Below are positions 1 through 8,202 of a stretch of DNA of 64,000 nt, one piece after another. Numbering within the stretch: the first letter of the stretch is position 1; the number at the start of each line of letters is the position of its first letter. Origin of the DNA: Hyphobacterium sp. CCMP332. GTDB taxonomy: Bacteria; Pseudomonadota; Alphaproteobacteria; Caulobacterales; Maricaulaceae. The notes beneath the pieces are model-generated. The model saw only the letters and a list, made by a program, of their open reading frames with translations. It was not told the DNA's origin and did no database searches. The stretch is from NCBI RefSeq assembly GCF_014323565.1, contig NZ_CP058669.1, forward strand, positions 558,001 to 622,000. Reading direction: 5' to 3'. A program made the position numbers and the translations under genes.

Positions 1-657
1 CCGCATGGTCTCGATCATGCGGGTCAGCTCCAGAATGGGCTGGACATTCGAGCTTTCGACATAGCCCTGACGGATCTGGAATTCGTTGGCGATATCGGCT
101 GGTGCCTCTTCGGACGCGGCATAACGTCCGGACCCGGTCTTCTCCAGCGCGCCCAGATTTTCAAAGCGGTAGACACCCAGGCGGGCAATCTCGGTATTGT
201 TCTGAACCAGCGCGCCGTCTTCTGAGATCATCACCGTGCCCAGCGCCGGATCGACCGCAATGGGCAGACCCAGATCATCCAGCACCAGCGCGCCATCGGA
301 CGCTGCCAGCTGGCCATTATTGTCGATACGAAAGCGGCCATCGCGGGTGTAGAGCGCATCGCCATTGGCGGTCTCGACCTGAAAGAAGCCGTCACCCTCC
401 AGGGCGACATCGAACGGGCGGCCGGTAAATTCCAGCGTTCCCATGCGAAAGTCGCGGCCGACGCCCCAGGCGTCGACATATTGAAGATCGTCCGGCCCGT
501 CCTGCGAGGTGGCCGTCGGTGCAGCTTCATTGCGAAGCAAAAGGCTTTCGACGTGAAATCCGGGCGTGTTGGCATTCGCGATATTGTTCGCGGTGATATC
601 CATTTCGCGGCGCAGCGTAAGCTGTCGCGAAAGCCCTATCATCAGAGCATTGTCCAT
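1..657 (-). CDS. flgF: Flagellar basal-body rod protein FlgF (3' end cut by window edge)
   Basis: Proximal rod protein of the flagellar basal body, acting in the periplasm. The reverse frame is open from an ATG at 655-657 to base 1. It begins MDNALMIGLSRQLTLRREMD followed by the rod/hook-family motif ITANNIANANTPGF (residues about 21-34). Further on are the Phe/Gly-rich segments typical of FlgF/FlgG (DVALEGDGFFQV, YTRDGRF). The readable end (SNVQPILELTRMIETM) matches the usual C-terminal helix, so only a few tens of residues are missing. I call FlgF rather than FlgG because of the short central region and the early MIGLSRQ start; FlgG would normally be the next gene, outside the window. A sigma-54-type site lies about 70 bases upstream. 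Confidence 0.88.
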   Translation of the reverse strand, partial: MDNALMIGLSRQLTLRREMDITANNIANANTPGFHVESLLLRNEAAPTATSQDGPDDLQYVDAWGVGRDFRMGTLEFTGRPFDVALEGDGFFQVETANGDALYTRDGRFRIDNNGQLAASDGALVLDDLGLPIAVDPALGTVMISEDGALVQNNTEIARLGVYRFENLGALEKTGSGRYAASEEAPADIANEFQIRQGYVESSNVQPILELTRMIETMR

Positions 658-724
658 GGCGCGTTCCGTCCGTTCTGGATCGATATGTTTCAGCACCGTC
701 TTCCGCAGTGCTTGCCAAACGCAT

Positions 725-740
725 TGCAGACGATGTGCCA
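725..740 (-). promoter_or_regulatory. Sigma-54-type -24/-12 promoter for flgF
   Basis: Reading the minus strand, TGGCAC (740-735), five bases, then CTGCA (729-725). This fits the RpoN consensus TGGCAC-N5-TTGCW with one mismatch, and the invariant GG and GC are exactly 10 bases apart. The start of transcription would fall near 714, leaving a leader of roughly 55 bases before the flgF ATG. Late flagellar rod/hook genes of Caulobacter relatives use RpoN promoters, which supports the assignment. Confidence 0.62.
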
Positions 741-743
741 TAG

Positions 744-908
744 TTAATATCGCTATATTTCAGTGATTTATGATCTGGGCGCGTCCGGCAACACGCGCGT
801 TCCCGGCAGATTGCTGCCCAGCAACCGGCAGGAATTGCCGGGTGAGGGGCAATTGCAAACGCCTCGTTAACCGGACCGGGCCTTAATCGTCTGGTGATTC
901 CAAGAATC
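744..908. promoter_or_regulatory. flgF-fliL intergenic control region: CtrA half sites and paired GANTC sites
   Basis: The 262-base gap between divergent flgF and fliL holds TTAA half sites at 744-747, 867-870 (TTAACC) and 883-886. The last two are 12 bases apart, not the 7 of a canonical CtrA box. The 867 half site has a degenerate partner (CAAA, 856-859) at the correct N7 spacing. Two CcrM-type GANTC sites lie at 896-900 (GATTC) and 904-908 (GAATC), arranged as an inverted repeat about 12-24 bases before the fliL start. A CtrA- or methylation-sensitive promoter for the fliL operon is inferred from these, not shown. Confidence 0.4.
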
Positions 909-919
909 GGAGCCGGACA

Positions 920-1507
920 ATGGCGGACGAAAACGAAGAGATCGAAGAAGGCGCCGACGGCGAGGAGGCTGAAGGCGGCAAGAAGAAGCCCGGGATAATG
1001 AAACTGGCGCTGTTTATCGGCTTGCCGGTTCTCATTCTTGTGCTCGGCGGTGCGGCCGCTTTCCTGCTGCTCTCGGGCGGTGGTGATGACGCGGATCAGC
1101 TTGCCGAGGCGGGCGAGCATGGCGAAGCCACGGATGATCACGGCGGTGGAGGTAGTCACGGAAGCGGTTCCGGAGCTGATCTTGCCGTGGCGACATTACC
1201 GGATCTGATTGTATCGATCACGGATGCAAACGGGCGCAACTCCCTTCTGACGCTCCAGCTCAGCTTCGAGACGCCGGATGAGCACCTGCTGGAAAGCCTG
1301 GTCGAGGAAGACGGAGAAACATTGACCGCCGACGGGCGCCGCCTTGTTGATCTGTATATGGGTTTTTTGCGGGAGTTGCGGCCTGACGATCTGTCCGGGA
1401 GCGCGGGTTACCAACGCATACGCATGGAATTGTTGAGGCGTGCCCAACTCGTGCTGGGTGAGGAGCGCGTTTCCGCCGTGCTCATTACAAACGTATTGAT
1501 CGTTTAG
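920..1507 (+). CDS. fliL: Flagellar basal body-associated protein FliL
   Basis: Inner-membrane protein that surrounds and supports the stator units of the flagellar motor. It is 195 residues, with a very acidic N-terminal tail (about residues 1-25), a single membrane segment about 27-50 (LALFIGLPVLILVLGGAAAF), a Gly/His/Asp-rich periplasmic linker and a C-terminal FliL domain ending in ERVSAVLITNVLIV. Such C-terminal hydrophobic strands are typical of the family. The ATG is preceded by a GGAGCCGG ribosome-binding sequence. First gene of a five-gene run with fliM, DUF6468, the MotE-like gene and the AMIN/TPR gene; fliL-fliM adjacency is common in alphaproteobacteria. Confidence 0.93.
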   Translation: MADENEEIEEGADGEEAEGGKKKPGIMKLALFIGLPVLILVLGGAAAFLLLSGGGDDADQLAEAGEHGEATDDHGGGGSHGSGSGADLAVATLPDLIVSITDANGRNSLLTLQLSFETPDEHLLESLVEEDGETLTADGRRLVDLYMGFLRELRPDDLSGSAGYQRIRMELLRRAQLVLGEERVSAVLITNVLIV

Positions 1508-1515
1508 GATTGTCC

Positions 1516-2628
1516 ATGGCTGATGCCGCAGAAAAAGAAGCGCCCGAAGCCGAAGACGCCGAGGCTGCCGCCGGAGATGATCTCTCCGAAGAATGGCAGT
1601 CCATGGTCGGTGAAGACGGCAATGAGGGCCATGCCGGCGGCGCGCCGGAGCGCATTCTCAATCAGGACGAAATCGATAGCCTGTTGGGCTTTTCGATGTC
1701 TGATGACGACGACGGCGACAAGTCCGGTATTCGAGCCATCATCAATTCTGCATTGGTTTCGTATGAACGCCTGCCAATGCTGGAAATTGTCTTCGACCGC
1801 CTGGTCCGGTTGATGACAACCAGCCTGCGCAATTTTACGTCGGACAATGTCGAGGTCAGCCTCGATAACATTTCATCCATGCGGTTCGGCGATTATCTCA
1901 ACTCCATTCCGCTACCGGCCATCCTGTCAGTGTTCCGCGCCAAGCAGCTGGATAATTACGGCCTGCTCACGGTCGATTCCAACCTGATCTATTCGATCGT
2001 TGACGTGCTGCTCGGCGGTCGTCGCGGCAATTCGGCCATGCGGATTGAGGGTCGGCCCTATACCACGATTGAGCGCACGCTGGTGCAGCGCATGATCGAA
2101 GTGGTTCTACAGGACGCCAAATCGGCGTTCGAACCGCTGACCGAAGTGGATTTCGCACTCGAGCGGATCGAGACCAATCCGCGCTTCGCCGCGATTGCGC
2201 GCCCGGCCAATGCGGCCATTCTGGTGAAACTGCGCGTCGACATGGAAGACCGGGGCGGGCGGATCGAGCTGCTTTTGCCATACGCCACCCTGGAGCCCAT
2301 CCGCAAAATGCTGCTTCAGCAATTCATGGGCGAGAAGTTTGGCCGCGACAATATCTGGGAAAGCCACCTCGCTACCGAGCTCTGGTCCACGCAGATGGAA
2401 GTTTCTGCCGTACTGGATGAAATACGCATGCCGTTGGGCAAGGTCATGGAGATGAAGGTGGGTGACACTTTCCTTCTGGACGCCTCGTCTGACAGCGCCA
2501 TTGAACTGAAATGCGGAAACGTTGCGCTCACCCGCGGACGCATGGGACGGCTCGGCTACAACGTCGCTGTCCGGCTTGATGGTCCTCTGACATCCCGCGC
2601 CAAAAAAGCATTGTTGAGAAAAGCATGA
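1516..2628 (+). CDS. fliM: Flagellar motor switch protein FliM
   Basis: Component of the cytoplasmic C-ring that binds phospho-CheY and sets the direction of rotation. The CheY-binding motif LNQDEIDSLLGF lies near residues 48-59, after an acidic Ala/Glu-rich extension of about 45 residues that is longer than in E. coli FliM. The CheC-like middle domain and C-terminal SpoA domain (DTFLLDASSDSAIELKCGN near residue 320) follow. The ATG at 1516 is chosen over an in-frame TTG at 1510 because AGGA at 1506-1509 is correctly spaced for it. The TGA overlaps the next ATG by 4 bases, suggesting translational coupling. Confidence 0.95.
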   Translation: MADAAEKEAPEAEDAEAAAGDDLSEEWQSMVGEDGNEGHAGGAPERILNQDEIDSLLGFSMSDDDDGDKSGIRAIINSALVSYERLPMLEIVFDRLVRLMTTSLRNFTSDNVEVSLDNISSMRFGDYLNSIPLPAILSVFRAKQLDNYGLLTVDSNLIYSIVDVLLGGRRGNSAMRIEGRPYTTIERTLVQRMIEVVLQDAKSAFEPLTEVDFALERIETNPRFAAIARPANAAILVKLRVDMEDRGGRIELLLPYATLEPIRKMLLQQFMGEKFGRDNIWESHLATELWSTQMEVSAVLDEIRMPLGKVMEMKVGDTFLLDASSDSAIELKCGNVALTRGRMGRLGYNVAVRLDGPLTSRAKKALLRKA

Positions 2629-3014
2629 CCCTTGCCACGCTCGTCTTTGAGGGCGCTGTTGCGCTCCTCGTTCTGATCGCCGCTGTAATGTTATGGCGCG
2701 TAGATGCCCGCCTTCGGGCCTTGCGCTCCGGACAGGACGGAATCCGGGCCTCCATCATCGCACTGGATGAAGCTTCTGAACGCGCCCGTGCGAGCCTGGC
2801 CGGCCTTCAGCGTGCGGCCCGTGAAAGCGGGGAAACGCTCGAACAGAATGTGCGCAAGGCGCAGGGCCTGTCTGACGAGCTCCGTCTTCTGGTGGAAGCC
2901 GGCGACCGCCAGGTCGACGGTATCGCGTCGCGCCCGCGCCGCAAGACGATTGCCGAGCATTTCCCCGAAGGCGGCCGCAAAACCATCTATTCTGACCTCA
3001 AGGATGTTCGCTAG
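2625..3014 (+). CDS. DUF6468-type flagellar operon protein
   Basis: A 129-residue protein with one N-terminal membrane segment (about 5-25, LVFEGAVALLVLIAAVMLW) followed by a long charged amphipathic helix (about 27-95), probably coiled coil, and a basic tail RPRRKT. Its start overlaps the fliM stop by 4 bases and the next gene follows after 2 bases, so it belongs to the flagellar operon. I recall such proteins beside fliM in alphaproteobacteria under the label DUF6468. The biochemical role is unknown; a helix anchored in the membrane and facing the cytoplasm could touch the switch complex, which is inference. Confidence 0.7.
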   Translation: MTLATLVFEGAVALLVLIAAVMLWRVDARLRALRSGQDGIRASIIALDEASERARASLAGLQRAARESGETLEQNVRKAQGLSDELRLLVEAGDRQVDGIASRPRRKTIAEHFPEGGRKTIYSDLKDVR

Positions 3015-3016
3015 CC

Positions 3017-3730
3017 ATGCGCCCGGTCCGTCTCCTCGCTACCGCTGCCGTCCTTGCTGGCGGATTATTCGTTCTGAAAGCGCTCGAAGTGGGCGTGGGT
3101 GCGGCGGACGCATTGGCGACGTGGAATCTGTCGGATGAGGCTGACAACGCAGCGCCAGAAGACGTTGTTGAAGACACCAATGAAGCCGTATCGCCTTTGC
3201 CCGAAAATTCGATAGGCGAGCAAACATGTGCGCCCGTGCAGCCGTCCGCCGATCAGTCGGCCCTGTTTGCCGCGCGCGTCGGGCTCAGCCCCTCACAGCG
3301 CGATTTGCTGACGTCGTTGAGCGATCGCCGCAATGAGCTGGACGGCCGCGCGCGTGAGCTCGACACGCGTGAGCAATTGCTGGAAGCCGCCGAGATCCGT
3401 ATCGACGAACGCATCACCGAATTGCGCACCTTGCGCGATGACATTGAAACACTGCTGGGATCATTGTCCGAAGCCGAAGAAGCAGAAATGATCCGGCTCG
3501 TGGCAATTTATAACCAGATGGAACCGGACGCTGCCGCTGAACGTATCGCGGCGCTGGATCCGCAAACCCAGGTGCAGATCATATCTCGCATGACGGCCCG
3601 GCAAGCTGGTCCAATAATGGCTGAAATGAATGTGCGGGATGCCGCCAGTCTCACGGCACTGATCGCATCGCGGCGCGACGTGCCAGATACCGCAGCTGAG
3701 TTGGAGGCGCGGATTGGCACTGAGGGCTAG
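3017..3730 (+). CDS. MotE-like flagellar protein with MgtE_N-type domain
   Basis: 237 residues. An N-terminal membrane anchor or signal (about 5-22), a low-complexity acidic periplasmic stretch, a coiled coil (about 105-150, RRNELDGRARELDTREQLLE) and a C-terminal helical MgtE intracellular-N-like domain (about 155-220, YNQMEPDAAAERIAALDP). This is the architecture of MotE, the periplasmic chaperone of the motility protein MotC in rhizobia, and of FlbB-like proteins. Motor or stator assembly is the likely role. One cysteine (CAPV, near residue 72) is present. Its 3' end overlaps the TTG start of the next gene by 17 bases. Confidence 0.75.
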   Translation: MRPVRLLATAAVLAGGLFVLKALEVGVGAADALATWNLSDEADNAAPEDVVEDTNEAVSPLPENSIGEQTCAPVQPSADQSALFAARVGLSPSQRDLLTSLSDRRNELDGRARELDTREQLLEAAEIRIDERITELRTLRDDIETLLGSLSEAEEAEMIRLVAIYNQMEPDAAAERIAALDPQTQVQIISRMTARQAGPIMAEMNVRDAASLTALIASRRDVPDTAAELEARIGTEG

Positions 3731-6700
3731 CCTCCTTTCCTGCCTGACCGGTATCGCGGTCTGCGCGTCGGCCTATGCGGCCGAACCGGTGACGTTCTCG
3801 GCAGAGCGCACCAATGGCGTTTCGCGTATTCTGCTGACCTACCCGGACGCGTTTGCCGATGAACGCCCGGATGCCGAGGCTGAAATCCTTGGCGGGCAGG
3901 TGCTGGTGGTTCGTTTGACCGATGCCATCGAGGGCAATGCCGGCGAAATTACCTCCCGCCTGGGAGATCTGGTGGCTTTGGCGCGTATCGACCCGGACGG
4001 GAATGCGCTGAGGCTTGCTCTGCGAAATGGAGCCGTCACGCCTCAGATTTCGTCGTCCTACAATCTCATCGCCATTGATCTTGTACCATCCGGAGCGTCG
4101 CCCTTGCCGCGCATTATTTCACCGCGCGAACAGGCCGAAATAGACGCCGCTGCCGCCGCTGCTGCTGCGCCGCCACCGCCCCCACCGCCGGCTTTGGATG
4201 TCGCGGTTTCATTCGGGCAGGCTGCTGAATATACCCGTATCGAGCTCGTCTGGCCCGAGGTCGTTGACTACGAACTTGTGCAGGACAGCAATATCGCAAC
4301 CGTGACGTTTTCCGCGCCTGCCGCAATGGATCTGGTCGATATCAGAGCGGCCGGGCCACGGCTTCTGCAAGACATTACCGGAGAGCGTCGAGACACGGAC
4401 TATCGGCTGGCCCTGACCCTGGACGAGGGCGCGAGTGCGCGCATCTGGGATGAGGGCGAACGGATTGTGATCGACCTGCTGGCAGACGGGGTCAGCAATC
4501 CGACAGACGTGCTGGCGGCCCTGACGGCGCTGGCCGACGCACAGAATGCGACCGAAACGACGCCGCCCGAAGAAGAGGTCGCGCCTGCGTCAACGACCTT
4601 GGCCGAAGCCGGGATGGAAGAAGCGGAGATCGAACCGGGTCAGCCTGTTCCAGTGCCGGAAGTCGACGAGGATCATCTCAATTACGTCCCGGCTGTCCAG
4701 TCCGACCCGGTCCCCGCCAGCGGTATTGTGCAGGCCGAGGTCAGCGAGGCTGATGGCGAACTGACAGCCATCTTCGAGTGGGCAGCCCCTGTCGGAGCGT
4801 CCGTTTTCCGGCGCGGTTCCGCCGTCTGGATCGTATTTGATGCACAGGCCGAGTTGAACCTTGAAGAAATGGCGCACGGTTCAAGGGGCCATGTGATTGG
4901 CTTTACAACTGTGCAGGGGCAGGGATTTACCGCCGCCCGGATCGTCGTGCCGGAATCGACTCAGGCCGCCGTCTTCAATGATGGCCCGGTCTGGCGGGTG
5001 GTCTTGGCCGAGCGGATCGCATCGCCGCCACGCCCGATATCGGTGGAACGCGATGCGCGGCGCGGCACATCCGCCCGCATACTCGTTCAACTGGATGGGC
5101 TGGGACAAACGCTGTGGGTCGACGACCCAACGGTCGGGGACTCACTGGCGGTCATCACCGCGAGCGGACAAATTCAGGGCGCGCCATCGCGTCGTGATTT
5201 CGTCGGCATGGCTCTTCTGCCATCCAGCCAGGGTGCCGCAATGGAAATTACCGCGGATGATGTCGTCATGACGCGCCAGGGCGATGTCGTTGTGTTTGCA
5301 CGCCCGGAAGGTCTGGCACTATCGCCGACTTCTGACAGCATTCTGGCGTCAGGCCGCCGCAGCCTCGATTCTCCTTCATTTATGGATTTTGAACGCTGGC
5401 AGCGTGGGGGCCGGTTCTGGCCGACCTATACAGAACTCTACGGACAGGCGGCTCGCGGCACGACGTCCGACCGCATTACGCTGGCGCGATACATGCTCGC
5501 AAATGGCCTCGCCGCGGAAACCCTGGGCGTTATTGACGTCGCAATTGATCGCGATCCTGCCATGCAGGGTAATGCCCACGCTTTGGCATTGGTGGGCGTC
5601 GCCAGCCTCATGATGGGCCGCGTGGAAGATGCGCGGCTGGCGTTCAATGCGCCTGAAATTCGCAATGATCCGGGCGCGACACCCTGGCAGGCCCTCATCG
5701 CAGCGGAACGCGAAGAGTGGGAAGAGGCCAGTCGCCGCTTTGCTGCTTCGCGTGAGGTCCTCTTTGATTATTCGCCGGAGTGGCGCGCCCGTTTCCGGAT
5801 CATGCATGCCGAGACAGCGCTGGAGCTGAACGATTTTGCAACGGCAACCGAATTGCTGCGTCAGTTGGATAGCGACAATCCGGGACCGGAAATGGCCGCC
5901 CGGTCGGCTTTGCTGGAAGCCCGGCTTGCGGCGGTTTCGGGCAATACGGCGATGGCGTTGGGTCGTCTCGACACGCTGTCGACATCGCGCTTTCCGGAAA
6001 TCCAGGCGCTCGCCCAACTCGAACTCTACAAGATACGCATTGAAAACGAGCTGATCTCTGCTGCAGAGGCCGTTGAAGGCCTGGAAATGCTTCGTCTGCG
6101 CTGGCGCGGGGACACCACCGAGCTGGAAACCATGAATCTTCTGGCTCAGCTGTATATACGCGAAGGCCAATACAGCGAAGGTCTGGAATTGATGCAGAAT
6201 GCGCGCGCGCAATTCCCGGAGACCCGCGCGGCTCGCCGCACAGGTCAGGAGATGAGCCGCATTTTCAATGACCTCTTCCTCGACGGCGCAGCTGACCGGA
6301 TGGATCCGATCGAAGCCGTCGCGCTATTCTATGAGCACTCCTACATGACGCCGATTGGCACCAACGGAGATCGCATGATCCGGCGTCTTGCCGATCGCCT
6401 CGTGGCATTTGATTTGCTGGAGCCGGCCGCTCAATTGCTGGCGCACCAGGTCAATGAGCGCTTGCGTGAACCGGCGGCACGGGCCCGCGTCGGAACCGAC
6501 CTTGCAGTCATCTACCTGATGGATCACCGCCCGGCCGAGGCATTGACCGTGATCCGCTCCACGCGCGTTGCAGGCCTGCCCTCGGAGCTCGTCGCAGAGC
6601 GCCGCATTCTGGAGGCCCGCTCGCTCTCCGAGCTGGGTCGTCATGAACATGCACTGGAGCTCATCGAGCGGGATACCAGCGAGGAAGCCCGGCGCTTGCG

Positions 6701-7067
6701 CGCCGACATCGCCTGGGCGCAGCGAAACTGGCCGGATGCGGGCCGCCGCATAGAGGCCGCGCTGGGCAACCGCTGGAGCAATCCGGACCCTCTGACGATT
6801 GACGAGCAGGCCGATGTGCTGCGCGCCGCCATCGCCTATAATCTGGCCGAAGACCGGGGCTCGATTGACCGCCTGACAACGCGCTATGGTGCGCAAATGG
6901 CGGTCACGGATCAGGCAGAGGCCTTTGATGTCCTGACCAGCGACACCGCTGTCAGCGGTGATGTCCGCATTGGCGATCTGGCCCGCCAGATTGCGGGCGT
7001 GGATACGCTGGATGCCTTTATGGGCCGCTTCCGCGATCGTTTTTCGGAAGATAATGATCCCGCCTAA
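3714..7067 (+). CDS. Large exported AMIN-like/TPR protein of the flagellar operon
   Basis: 1117 residues, not recognised as a named protein. A TTG start is used; the first 22 residues look like a signal peptide with cleavage after AYA. Two or three beta-rich modules resembling AMIN domains follow (about 23-125, 160-260 and 345-450), the first two separated by an Ala run and seven prolines near residues 144-160. From about 560 to the end it is helical with TPR-like spacing (LARYMLANGLAAETLGVID, EGLELMQNARAQFPE). AMIN modules in other proteins bind cell wall, and TPR proteins such as PflA scaffold motors in epsilonproteobacteria; a periplasmic motor scaffold is inference from domains and operon. 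Its TAA overlaps the convergent fliP stop. Confidence 0.75.
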   Translation: MALRASLLSCLTGIAVCASAYAAEPVTFSAERTNGVSRILLTYPDAFADERPDAEAEILGGQVLVVRLTDAIEGNAGEITSRLGDLVALARIDPDGNALRLALRNGAVTPQISSSYNLIAIDLVPSGASPLPRIISPREQAEIDAAAAAAAAPPPPPPPALDVAVSFGQAAEYTRIELVWPEVVDYELVQDSNIATVTFSAPAAMDLVDIRAAGPRLLQDITGERRDTDYRLALTLDEGASARIWDEGERIVIDLLADGVSNPTDVLAALTALADAQNATETTPPEEEVAPASTTLAEAGMEEAEIEPGQPVPVPEVDEDHLNYVPAVQSDPVPASGIVQAEVSEADGELTAIFEWAAPVGASVFRRGSAVWIVFDAQAELNLEEMAHGSRGHVIGFTTVQGQGFTAARIVVPESTQAAVFNDGPVWRVVLAERIASPPRPISVERDARRGTSARILVQLDGLGQTLWVDDPTVGDSLAVITASGQIQGAPSRRDFVGMALLPSSQGAAMEITADDVVMTRQGDVVVFARPEGLALSPTSDSILASGRRSLDSPSFMDFERWQRGGRFWPTYTELYGQAARGTTSDRITLARYMLANGLAAETLGVIDVAIDRDPAMQGNAHALALVGVASLMMGRVEDARLAFNAPEIRNDPGATPWQALIAAEREEWEEASRRFAASREVLFDYSPEWRARFRIMHAETALELNDFATATELLRQLDSDNPGPEMAARSALLEARLAAVSGNTAMALGRLDTLSTSRFPEIQALAQLELYKIRIENELISAAEAVEGLEMLRLRWRGDTTELETMNLLAQLYIREGQYSEGLELMQNARAQFPETRAARRTGQEMSRIFNDLFLDGAADRMDPIEAVALFYEHSYMTPIGTNGDRMIRRLADRLVAFDLLEPAAQLLAHQVNERLREPAARARVGTDLAVIYLMDHRPAEALTVIRSTRVAGLPSELVAERRILEARSLSELGRHEHALELIERDTSEEARRLRADIAWAQRNWPDAGRRIEAALGNRWSNPDPLTIDEQADVLRAAIAYNLAEDRGSIDRLTTRYGAQMAVTDQAEAFDVLTSDTAVSGDVRIGDLARQIAGVDTLDAFMGRFRDRFSEDNDPA

Positions 7068-7834
7068 CCAGGCGGTGTGACGGTCGCAAAACTCTGCACA
7101 AGACTTCCCGCGACGAGTCGCCAGCCATCCACAAGCACAAAGAAAATCAGCTTGAACGGCAGGGAAATCACAATGGGCGGCAGCATCATCATGCCCATCG
7201 ACATCAGGATGGACGCGACCACCAGATCAATGATCAGAAACGGGATGAAAAGCAGGAAGCCGATTTCAAAGGCCCGCCGCAATTCCGAAATCATGAAGGC
7301 CGGTGCCACGACGTGAAACGGCGTTTCCTCGGCGCTGGCGGGTGGATCGCCTTCCATGAAACCAATGAAGAGGCCCAGATCATCCTCGCGTGTGTGGGCG
7401 AGCATGAAGGTCTTCACCGGCGCGCTGGATTGATCAAACGCTTCGGTCAGCTCGATTTCACCGTCCAGCAGAGGACGAATGCCTTGCTCGTAGGATTCGC
7501 TGAATACCGGTGCCATGATGAAGCCGGTCAGGAAAATCGCCAGCGAGATCAGAACCGCATTCGGTGGGCTCTGCTGAAGGCCGACAGCCGTCCGCAAAAG
7601 TGACAGGACAACGACGATCCGCACAAAGGAGGTCGTCATGATGACGATGGACGGGGCCAGCGACAGGACTGTGAGCAGCGCCATCAATTGCAGGACGCGT
7701 TCGGTCAGCGTGCCTTCATCGCCGAGGTCCAGGGATATGCCCGGCCCGCCCGGCGCGGCGGCCCAGACGCTGCCGGTGATCAACAGAAAGCCACCGACCA
7801 AAGCGAGCAGTCCCGCCCAGCGCTTGAAACTCAT
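7064..7834 (-). CDS. fliP: Flagellar type III export protein FliP
   Basis: Core channel subunit of the flagellar export gate in the inner membrane (FliP5-FliQ4-FliR1). 256 residues. Signal sequence (1-25, cleavage near VWAAAP), then the typical membrane helix with SFVRIVVVLSLLR and the QSPPNAVLISLAIFLTGF segment, a periplasmic domain (about 115-185), and two C-terminal helices containing SILMSMGMMMLPPIVISLPF. The start overlaps the fliO stop by 4 bases, so the two are translationally coupled. Confidence 0.97.
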   Translation of the reverse strand: MSFKRWAGLLALVGGFLLITGSVWAAAPGGPGISLDLGDEGTLTERVLQLMALLTVLSLAPSIVIMTTSFVRIVVVLSLLRTAVGLQQSPPNAVLISLAIFLTGFIMAPVFSESYEQGIRPLLDGEIELTEAFDQSSAPVKTFMLAHTREDDLGLFIGFMEGDPPASAEETPFHVVAPAFMISELRRAFEIGFLLFIPFLIIDLVVASILMSMGMMMLPPIVISLPFKLIFFVLVDGWRLVAGSLVQSFATVTPPG

Positions 7835-8133
7835 GGCGTCGGCCTTTCATCATGGGGCAGGAGGGTTTCGCCGGATGCGCCCAGCAGGACCGCCTGCTCC
7901 TTGCCATCGATTTCGATGATGACAATGCGGCGGCGCGGATCGAGCACGAGCGATTCAATCACCTTCATGCGGCGCTCTCTTTTGACACCGGGAACCTGAC
8001 CGCGCGACAGGCCGACAATGAAACTGGCCAGCCAGCCTTGCCGTGCCCCCAGTGCGAGCAGGCCCAAAAGGCCCAGCACCACCGCCAGCGCAGCGATGTA
8101 TCGGGTGAAGTCAAGAACATCCACGGTGGGCAA
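7831..8133 (-). CDS. fliO: Flagellar biosynthesis protein FliO
   Basis: Small bitopic protein that assists assembly of the FliP ring. 100 residues: a membrane helix (about 12-35), a basic juxtamembrane segment (KRERRMK) and a small beta domain with the FliO-like RRIVIIEIDGKEQAVLLG, ending LLPHDE. The TTG at 8131-8133 is taken as the start because AGGAAGGAA precedes it; an in-frame GTG at 8124 is possible but too far from that sequence. It diverges from flgB across a 69-base gap that contains a CtrA box. Confidence 0.85.
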   Translation of the reverse strand: MPTVDVLDFTRYIAALAVVLGLLGLLALGARQGWLASFIVGLSRGQVPGVKRERRMKVIESLVLDPRRRIVIIEIDGKEQAVLLGASGETLLPHDERPTP

Positions 8134-8144
8134 TTCCTTCCTGT

Positions 8145-8159
8145 TTAACGCGGCGTTAA
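8145..8159. promoter_or_regulatory. CtrA box (TTAA-N7-TTAA) between fliOP and flgBC-fliE
   Basis: TTAA at 8145-8148, seven bases (CGCGGCG), TTAA at 8156-8159: a perfect match to the CtrA recognition sequence of Caulobacter-type bacteria. It lies 12 bases from the fliO start and 44 bases from the flgB ATG, so one bound regulator could act on both divergent flagellar operons. CtrA control of early flagellar operons is established in Caulobacter. Confidence 0.75.
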
Positions 8160-8202
8160 GCGACGCACTCCAGCTTCACACTCAACAGACCGGAGTAGTG
8201 AT

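Noticed and set aside
867-886. TTAA-N12-TTAA before fliL as a CtrA box
   Set aside because: The spacing is 12 and not 7, so only half sites are claimed.
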